DNA from: a virus
Reading direction: 5' to 3' (one strand)
IMG/VR virus record: IMGVR_UViG_3300033143_005075
Span: 1 to 64,000 of that record
DNA: 64,000 bases
Shown here: positions 58,170-64,000 of the stretch, piece by piece
Position numbering within the stretch: the stretch's first letter is position 1
How the letters are laid out: the number at the start of each line of letters is the position of its first letter
The notes under the pieces: generated by a model
Seen by the model: only the letters and a program-made list of their open reading frames with translations
Told to the model about the DNA's origin: nothing
Databases searched by the model: none
Translations under genes and position numbers: made by a program

Positions 58170-60078
58170 ATTTAAATATTAGATTGCCAAACCAGTTAAA
58201 CCACCAAACACGAAACCAATTTCTTCCTTTACTTTCAACATGAATTGTCTCTCTTGTTGTATTAGCTATTGCTTTTGGTGCATCCGTTACTGTATCAACA
58301 GCTACTCCTGTTATAGTAGCAGCTGCACCGGCTACAGCGGTTTGTACCTGCTGTCGAGTTAAGGGTTGGTTAGGGCCGTTACCTTCAGCTTCTGTCATGA
58401 ATGTATGCAAAGCTGTTACACCTGTTACATTCATGACACTTGGTGTGTGTCCTCTTTGTCCTATTTCTATTGTGACACCAGCTGCTGCTGGATTTGTTGT
58501 TGACCTCTTATGTTGTGAGTAATAATCTGTGAGAGTAATGGTCTTAAGTAATGTCTCAAGACACTCTCGGAATTTCTCATCTAGATAATAGTATTCATCA
58601 TCAATCTTATAGAGCCGTCGATGAGGCGTTTCAACGCCATCATCGGCTTCACTTAATGAAGGAACAGTAGGAACTGTGGGTCTATCTCCTGTCTTTTGTA
58701 GAATTGCATTACCACTTGATCCGTATCTTGTGGATACATCATTCTCTAGAATAGATACATCTTCGTTTGCTTTAGCAAATCGTAGATGGAGTTGGTGATT
58801 ATTCTTAGTGAAATGTTCACTACTAAATATATGTTTGCGGCTACTACCACTTACTCCGAAATCAACTGTCTTACCTGGTATACGATCAGCTGATACGAAT
58901 ACATGCGAATCAAATATATTAAGAGCTTGCAGAAATTCATTGATAGAGTTTACATTGAGACAATTTCTAAACATATCAACGCGATCTGGCGCAGTCATTG
59001 CTGCCATTGCTTGAACCATTTTTAAATCATTATTTCCTGAGTTGCACTTCGTATAGTAATATTTTAGTGCTGCTACTGAAATCATGATTTGATCAAATTG
59101 TGAAAGCTGAGTAAGTATAACTTTCTCCAGAAACGCATTTGCAACTGTTGGTGTGCTTGCTTCATTTGCTATAGCTATAGCTTCTTCTTTCTCGTTTGAA
59201 TCATTCTTATCTAATCCTAGTCCTGGTGGATCCGAAGTAGTACTATCACTCACTGCATTGTTATATATGTCTTCCCATCGTGTAACCTGACTCTTTATTA
59301 GATGTTCTCTAGCTGATTGATATGTTGAATCTCCATAAGTGAATTGTGGGCCAAATGATAAATGCGGACTCTGAGAATCAATTGCTCTTGCAACAAATCC
59401 TTTGATCTCGAACAATAGAGGATTACCTGTTATTCCGAGGGTTAGTCTTCTGCTATCTCCTGGCCTATATAGATAAGGTGCAAATCTACTATTACTATTT
59501 TCAGAAAAGAACCTTTTGTTATATCTATCAATTAAAATACTAAGGCCATTAAAGAAATCATCGAAACTGAGCTGACAAATACCAAATCTAGAACTTATAG
59601 TAGAGATTGAGGGAACGCGAGATGCTTTCGTCATATCTAGTAACGATCTGGTAGCAAAGAATGCTTTAATAAATCTCCAGTCTGGAATTTCCCGTTCAGA
59701 ACCAATGGAGCTTCCACCACCAACCGACATACTAAAATTATCCGGGTTCTCAGAATGAAAGTGGTTCTTAAATAGAGCTAGTGTTGCATACTTAAATACC
59801 CAATCGTATTTGTCTGCTTCTGTACCAGTTAGTTTATCTAGGTTTGTTAGCACCCAGTTGCCCGCGGTTGAGTTTTTATCTGTGGTTTCTCCTGCTTCTG
59901 AAGCAGACTTCGGTTTCAGTTTTCTATATTCAGCATTCACCACTCCTGGATCGATTTCAGAGTTTGCCCAAGTTGGTATGCCGAATAGAGAGCCATTCAG
60001 ATATATTCCATTACGAGGATTTAGTGATTTGATACTAAAGAGATGATGATATGAGTCCCGTATTGTTGATATTGCCAT
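58132..60078 (-). CDS. Large hypothetical protein, possibly structural
   Basis: The product has 648 residues. Ser/Asn/Thr-rich, mixed strands and helices, with a low-complexity region (D-S-T-T-S-D-P-P-G) in the middle, an Ala/Thr/Val-rich helix (V-A-G-A-A-A-T-I-T-G-V-A-V) near residue 590 and an aromatic C-terminus (W-F-R-V-W-W-F-N-W-F). The composition is like that of virion or scaffold proteins, but no family was recognised. It is the last gene of the minus-strand operon, sharing a base with the upstream glycosyltransferase start-stop region, and converges on the plus-strand genes with a 38-base tail overlap and no terminator in between. Confidence 0.65.
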   Translation of the reverse strand: MAISTIRDSYHHLFSIKSLNPRNGIYLNGSLFGIPTWANSEIDPGVVNAEYRKLKPKSASEAGETTDKNSTAGNWVLTNLDKLTGTEADKYDWVFKYATLALFKNHFHSENPDNFSMSVGGGSSIGSEREIPDWRFIKAFFATRSLLDMTKASRVPSISTISSRFGICQLSFDDFFNGLSILIDRYNKRFFSENSNSRFAPYLYRPGDSRRLTLGITGNPLLFEIKGFVARAIDSQSPHLSFGPQFTYGDSTYQSAREHLIKSQVTRWEDIYNNAVSDSTTSDPPGLGLDKNDSNEKEEAIAIANEASTPTVANAFLEKVILTQLSQFDQIMISVAALKYYYTKCNSGNNDLKMVQAMAAMTAPDRVDMFRNCLNVNSINEFLQALNIFDSHVFVSADRIPGKTVDFGVSGSSRKHIFSSEHFTKNNHQLHLRFAKANEDVSILENDVSTRYGSSGNAILQKTGDRPTVPTVPSLSEADDGVETPHRRLYKIDDEYYYLDEKFRECLETLLKTITLTDYYSQHKRSTTNPAAAGVTIEIGQRGHTPSVMNVTGVTALHTFMTEAEGNGPNQPLTRQQVQTAVAGAAATITGVAVDTVTDAPKAIANTTRETIHVESKGRNWFRVWWFNWFGNLIFKSNVSSKPRIRCV

Positions 60079-61040
60079 TATATCACCATGATTTCCTTGA
60101 TCTTTGCCGCGGTGTTGGCCGGGCTGGTCTCTTCAGTATACTCTATAACCTTTCGTATGTCAATTGAGTTAATTACCTTCTGAGGGTCTTCTATGACCTC
60201 TCTGATGCTGTCTCTATAGTTGTCCTTCATACGATAGACAACACCTTCTGGAAGACCATCAAATTGAGGATAGCTTGGCACCACAACAGGCCGCCCGCTT
60301 GCTAATGCAACGCGGGCAGTGCCGCTTGCATTGTACGTATCACCACCATCAGCCTGAACGAGAAGGATCATGTCACACTTCTTGTTCAGTGCTTTAATGA
60401 TGTCGGATTTGTCTTTGTAATAATTAAAATCGAATGTAACTCTATCTTCGAAACCCTGACGCCGGCAAACACTCCTGCACCTATCCAGATATGATTTAGA
60501 GATCTGGAAGTGTTTCAGAGTTACGTCATTAATAGTGCTTACGATATGAAGATGCATATCTAGATTATATCCCAGCTCCATGATGCCTCTGATAAGACAT
60601 GTTCTGGGGACAGCAAAGCCATGCATCCCAATAGTGAAAATGTTCTCTGCTTTTGTCTCGTCTGGAGAGTCTGTGATAGGTTCAGAGTAGTGCTGTATTA
60701 CATAGATAGGAATAGTAATAACCTGAGCGAGTTTTGATTTCATGATCTCAGTGGAGACAAACACACCCTCACATAACTCGTTGATCTTTCTGTGAGTGAT
60801 CTGGTTGTTCGGATTGGTAAGATTTACAGAGTGCATGTAAATAAAGGTTTTAGGACGCAGCACTTCTATTTGTTCCCAACAATCACCATCATATGCGTAC
60901 TCATGTTCTAGTAAGATAACATCTGGAGAAATAATGACTGAATCATTTATCTCCATGTTAAGATAAGAGTTCAGTCCTTTGGCAAACTCGGCTATTCCGC
61001 ACTTCTTCTTAAGAGTTGGAACTAGGTGCAGATTCATCAT
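60078..61040 (-). CDS. GT-B glycosyltransferase
   Basis: The product has 320 residues, with AGGAG before the ATG. K-K-K-C-G-I-A-E-F-A at the N-terminus resembles the start of GT4 enzymes (and of the second unit of the enzyme at 54368). The C-terminal half holds D-M-I-L-L-V-Q-A-D-G-G ... S-G-T-A-R-V-A-L-A-S-G-R-P-V-V, the sugar-nucleotide-binding helix and P-V-V/I strand. Part of a glycan module. Confidence 0.75.
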   Translation of the reverse strand: MMNLHLVPTLKKKCGIAEFAKGLNSYLNMEINDSVIISPDVILLEHEYAYDGDCWEQIEVLRPKTFIYMHSVNLTNPNNQITHRKINELCEGVFVSTEIMKSKLAQVITIPIYVIQHYSEPITDSPDETKAENIFTIGMHGFAVPRTCLIRGIMELGYNLDMHLHIVSTINDVTLKHFQISKSYLDRCRSVCRRQGFEDRVTFDFNYYKDKSDIIKALNKKCDMILLVQADGGDTYNASGTARVALASGRPVVVPSYPQFDGLPEGVVYRMKDNYRDSIREVIEDPQKVINSIDIRKVIEYTEETSPANTAAKIKEIMVI

Positions 61041-61336
61041 ATACTCTCCTCATCTAAGTCATGGACCTCACAGACATCTGGTATGATCATAACTGATCCC
61101 TTGATGTCCTTATCCTTCATCCATTGTATGATCGGCTCGGCTCTCTTAAGCACATTTTCCTTTCTGATCCGAGTGTCCCTAATAAGGATCAAAATGGGCG
61201 TCCCAGGATTTTCTTTACGTTTTTGGTTGATGATCTCAATATCATCTGTAGGAAATGGCTCCCAATTACTCACAAATGCTATGTGAGGTTCCTGCATGTC
61301 TACGTTAGTCCAATACGGCACTAGTGTATTCTTCAT
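61037..61336 (-). CDS. Small protein, possibly nucleotidyltransferase-like
   Basis: The product has 99 residues. H-I-A-F-V-S-N-W-E-P-F followed by P-I-L-I-L-I-R-D-T-R recalls the first Rossmann strands of cytidylyl/adenylyltransferase-type folds, but the H-x-G-H signature is absent. It may have lost activity or be unrelated. It overlaps the glycosyltransferase start by 4 bases. Confidence 0.4.
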   Translation of the reverse strand: MKNTLVPYWTNVDMQEPHIAFVSNWEPFPTDDIEIINQKRKENPGTPILILIRDTRIRKENVLKRAEPIIQWMKDKDIKGSVMIIPDVCEVHDLDEESI

Positions 61337-61339
61337 TGC

Positions 61340-62131
61340 TTATCCTTTGAAAGGCTTGAGAGCCTTATAGTATTCTTTATTTGTCATGGTATCGGGCAAC
61401 CATTTGGTTGCAAGAGCATGCATTTTGATCTCTTCGGTGCTGTTTCCTGGGCTTCTGATCCTAGCTTCTGTTCCAACTGGATCATTGCTCCCATAGTGGT
61501 TATATCGTGCAATCGCCTGTTCCACGGTAGCGAGGCAGTGATAGTGGTCCACTCTTAGAGTCTTACTATTTGCATGTATCTTATTGTTACCACGTTGTAC
61601 CTCGGATCCATCCTCGTATACTATCCATTCAAAGATCGAGTCTTTTGTCTTGAAGTTCAAACCTTTATGCATGCGATATACACGCATTTGGTTGGTGTCT
61701 ATCCTATCAAGATTGTTTGCTATGAAGAACTTTCCATCTATAAATCGTTCGATGTTCATTAGCTTTACAATGATGCCATTGTATTTATCAGATCGAATAG
61801 CTTCACTGACTGCCTTCGCATTAGCCTCAGAATATATCTCATCCGAGTCTATCTGCCATGTCCATAAGTTGGAGTCATGGTTACCAGTTACATCCACATG
61901 TTCATTGTGCTTATTGAAGAGAGACCCCATCTGAGAAGCCACTATGTGCAGTGGCTTCTTGGAAGATGCCTTCAGTTTCTGTAGATACTCCCAGGTACCA
62001 TCAGTGCTCCTCTTTCCTTTAAAGGATCCATCTACTATGACTAGCTCATCTATTAGGTCATAGACAGCATCTATACTGTAGGGCAGTGTCACAATGTTGT
62101 TGTAACAAATCCAGCATGCAACAATCTTCAT
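61340..62131 (-). CDS. GT2-type glycosyltransferase
   Basis: The product has 263 residues, with AAAGGAG before the ATG. I-D-E-L-V-I-V-D-G-S-F with R-S-T-D-G-T-W-E is the nucleotide-binding start of GT-A enzymes, and W-Q-I-D-S-D-E-I-Y provides the D-x-D metal site. The C-terminal part is His-rich (D-H-Y-H-C). Second enzyme of the glycan module. Confidence 0.75.
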   Translation of the reverse strand: MKIVACWICYNNIVTLPYSIDAVYDLIDELVIVDGSFKGKRSTDGTWEYLQKLKASSKKPLHIVASQMGSLFNKHNEHVDVTGNHDSNLWTWQIDSDEIYSEANAKAVSEAIRSDKYNGIIVKLMNIERFIDGKFFIANNLDRIDTNQMRVYRMHKGLNFKTKDSIFEWIVYEDGSEVQRGNNKIHANSKTLRVDHYHCLATVEQAIARYNHYGSNDPVGTEARIRSPGNSTEEIKMHALATKWLPDTMTNKEYYKALKPFKG

Positions 62132-62142
62132 ATTATTCTCCT

Positions 62143-62886
62143 TTAATCTTCTGTTCCAAATAGACTTCTTATAGGTGCAAATCGACAGTTGTGTTCTGAT
62201 GGAAATGTTAACAATGGCTTTGTTGCCCGATCCTTGCTCTTGTAGTGCTTGTATAGCTGTTTCTTATCAAACATCATTTTGTAGTGCCACATACTATATG
62301 CACCAACCATGTCCTTGATATCTGCCAGTCGTTTGTTATACTTGTTACTAAAGAGACAACAATCAATTCCATTCAGGTTACGTATATCTTTGAAGACTAT
62401 ATCTGGAGTGTTTTTAATAAGTCTTGGTACACTATGATGGCCATTGATTCGTATATGAGGCAAGAACTTATTTCCTGGCACTACTTCATATTGTAGCTGA
62501 CTAAAGGATAGAAATGCAGGATTCTTCTCTATCAGATTGTGGAAATCCGTGTGTTCGTGATACAATTCATCTACATCTTTCATTAATATATGCGTGCCCG
62601 AACACTTAGATATAGCATATGTTCTACGTTCCATTTCATTAAAGCCATCGGCAGTTCTTTCACGACCAGATACAGTTCTCTTTCTGCCATATCTCTGTCG
62701 CATTGGATATAGTTTGATCTTACTAAATCTATTAGCCATTCTATCTAGAAGCTCTGCTGTGCCGTCGGTACTCTCTCCATCGGTAATGATTAACTCATCA
62801 ACGAACTGTAGTAAGTTCATGATGGATAACTTTATAATGGGTTTCTCATTATAACTGATCATATATCCGGAGAGCTTTATCTTCAT
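62143..62886 (-). CDS. GT2-type glycosyltransferase
   Basis: The product has 247 residues. Y-M-I-S-Y-N-E at the start, D-E-L-I-I-T-D-G-E-S-T-D-G-T-A (donor binding) and L-M-K-D-V-D-E-L-Y (D-x-D site) define a GT-A fold. It is a distant paralogue of the enzyme at 61340. It overlaps the methyltransferase stop by 4 bases. Confidence 0.75.
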   Translation of the reverse strand: MKIKLSGYMISYNEKPIIKLSIMNLLQFVDELIITDGESTDGTAELLDRMANRFSKIKLYPMRQRYGRKRTVSGRERTADGFNEMERRTYAISKCSGTHILMKDVDELYHEHTDFHNLIEKNPAFLSFSQLQYEVVPGNKFLPHIRINGHHSVPRLIKNTPDIVFKDIRNLNGIDCCLFSNKYNKRLADIKDMVGAYSMWHYKMMFDKKQLYKHYKSKDRATKPLLTFPSEHNCRFAPIRSLFGTED

Positions 62887-63437
62887 TTGATTATCTCCAG
62901 TATGATTCCATATGATCTCGAACTAAATCTCTCAATGAACCTCATAGTATCGCTATTCATAATCTGTGGTTTTATGTGTGCCATATTCTTGAGGTGGTCT
63001 TTGTATTTAGGATACATATGGACACTGAAATCATATCGATTGAAGAGATCCAGGAAGATAGATAGACTTGGAACGACACAGTCATGTTTATGATTATATC
63101 CTTTAAGAAGATCTTCTATCCGTTGACCATCAGGTCCAAATGGGAACCAGTGTACGGAAGCAATCCTTGCTGTTCTGATTGATTCCGACATGAATTTCGC
63201 TTGGTTGTTCACATGTTCTAACGTAGCAATCGATGTCGTGACATCGAAGCTGTTATCTTTATATGGGAGGTTCGTGCCATCGATTCCATTATTGATATTA
63301 GCATCAGTTACTTTGGCTGTCAGAAACTGTTGCAGTCTTCTGAATCCTCCAATATCCAACACAGTAGAAGGATCATATTTCTTGACATATGAAGCGACAG
63401 CATTATGGATTACTTTAGATACTTCAGGGATATGCAC
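62883..63437 (-). CDS. Class I SAM-dependent methyltransferase
   Basis: The product has 184 residues. V-L-D-I-G-G-F (motif I), N-L-P-Y-K-D-N-S-F-D-V-T (motif IV region) and T-L-E-H-V-N identify a type 11-like methyltransferase. In this surrounding the acceptor is probably a sugar or a glycan-linked group. Confidence 0.75.
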   Translation of the reverse strand: MHIPEVSKVIHNAVASYVKKYDPSTVLDIGGFRRLQQFLTAKVTDANINNGIDGTNLPYKDNSFDVTTSIATLEHVNNQAKFMSESIRTARIASVHWFPFGPDGQRIEDLLKGYNHKHDCVVPSLSIFLDLFNRYDFSVHMYPKYKDHLKNMAHIKPQIMNSDTMRFIERFSSRSYGIILEIIK

Positions 63438-64000
63438 CTAGTCTCCTTCGTGTTTCTTGACAAACTGTAGTATCCCGTCCACCCTGAAATTGATATTGTG
63501 TTGTCTCTTACATCGTTCGTGTGCCCTCTTGCCAATCTCTGCTAGCTGCTCTGGATGTTTCATATAGTGGTTTAACTTGGACAAGATGTCGCTGTATGTG
63601 GTATATGTAATAATTTCCTTGTCATTGAACACCATAGCAATTTCTGGTCGTGCTCTGGTGATAACAGGTACCCCACATGCTGCATACTCGAACATGCGGT
63701 GCGCCAGTGGGCTCCAGTCGTCTTGCACATCCAGTCCTATCTGGCTCTTACCGATAATGCGCAGAAACTTCTCTCCAGTAATAAATCCATGGTTCTCGGG
63801 ATGAGAATTCCATTGGGCACCAAATGCTAGTATTCTATAGGATGTCTCTGATCGTAATTTGTTAACGAATTTGATCCTTGTTTGCTTGTCGTGAAACCAT
63901 GGATGGGTACCCAGTCCGATGACTGATACATCTATATTCTTGGGTGTATCCATTACCTTATGATACCTGAAATCACATGCTGTCTGGTTATAATGCATAG
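63438..64000 (-). CDS. GT-B glycosyltransferase, 5' end possibly outside the window
   Basis: At least 186 residues are visible. L-A-H-R-M-F-E-Y-A-A-C-G-V-P-V-I-T is the C-terminal donor-binding motif (E-x7-E-like, with P-V-I) of GT4/CgeB-type enzymes, followed by a helical tail. The visible part corresponds to the C-terminal domain only, so the gene very likely continues beyond base 64000. An ATG at 63998 would be an internal start. Confidence 0.7.
   Translation of the reverse strand, partial: MHYNQTACDFRYHKVMDTPKNIDVSVIGLGTHPWFHDKQTRIKFVNKLRSETSYRILAFGAQWNSHPENHGFITGEKFLRIIGKSQIGLDVQDDWSPLAHRMFEYAACGVPVITRARPEIAMVFNDKEIITYTTYSDILSKLNHYMKHPEQLAEIGKRAHERCKRQHNINFRVDGILQFVKKHEGD

Noticed and set aside
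1-64000. CRISPR array, insertion sequence or integrase
   Set aside because: No regularly spaced repeats and no transposase or recombinase of integrase type were found. The Cas4-like nuclease at 23633 stands alone.

Overview
The window is a piece of a large (probably jumbo-class) double-stranded DNA bacteriophage genome. Genes are packed head to tail, with many stop/start overlaps of 1 to 4 bases, strong Shine-Dalgarno sites of the AGGAGG type and the standard genetic code with all three stop codons in use. No capsid, tail or terminase gene was recognised, so this is the information-processing part of the genome plus the start of a glycan module. A phage is inferred from endolysin-type lysis genes sitting next to a complete replication set, not from structural genes. 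A class III (oxygen-sensitive) ribonucleotide reductase with its activase suggests a host that grows without oxygen.

Layout of the plus strand, 1-58169. Bases 1-3090 hold small unknown genes, a structured non-coding stretch and tRNA-Met. Bases 3147-6773 encode a single-chain RNA polymerase carrying both the beta-type and beta'-type catalytic barrels, closed by a strong terminator. Bases 6841-12784 hold a ClpA/B-type unfoldase, a radical SAM enzyme, small zinc and membrane proteins, a protein with an L7/L12-like segment and a uracil-DNA glycosylase. Bases 12795-16051 hold SSB and a Ycf46 / DUF1257 / DUF2997 cassette. Bases 16087-28216 hold a RecA-like ATPase, two PD-(D/E)XK nucleases, a nucleotidyltransferase, a Rad50/SbcC-like ATPase and a family B DNA polymerase. 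Bases 28228-30404 hold a von Willebrand A protein, a GH108 muramidase and a lytic transglycosylase. A tRNA interrupted by a probable group I intron follows, then a DnaN-like clamp, a UvsW-like helicase, a DnaX-like clamp loader, RecA, NrdD/NrdG, a Rad52-like annealing protein, an intein-containing SNF2-like helicase, a primase-helicase, a RuvC-like resolvase and a large two-domain glycosyltransferase. The minus strand, 58132-64000, carries a long unknown protein and an operon of glycosyltransferases and a methyltransferase that converges on the plus-strand genes.

The most unusual object is at 45535-46611. The SNF2-like helicase is interrupted exactly inside its DExx (Walker B) motif by an intein. 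The homing endonuclease of this intein is not fused in frame. It is a complete gene of its own (45779-46567) with its own Shine-Dalgarno site and ATG, read in the +1 frame while the intein frame stays open through the whole stretch. Other points that stand out are a recurring [L/I/M]-F-D-P peptide in the tails of otherwise unrelated small proteins (possibly a sliding-clamp docking motif), a pseudoknot-shaped leader RNA in front of a gene without a Shine-Dalgarno site, the group I-like tRNA intron, and several consensus sigma-70-type promoters in a phage that brings its own RNA polymerase.
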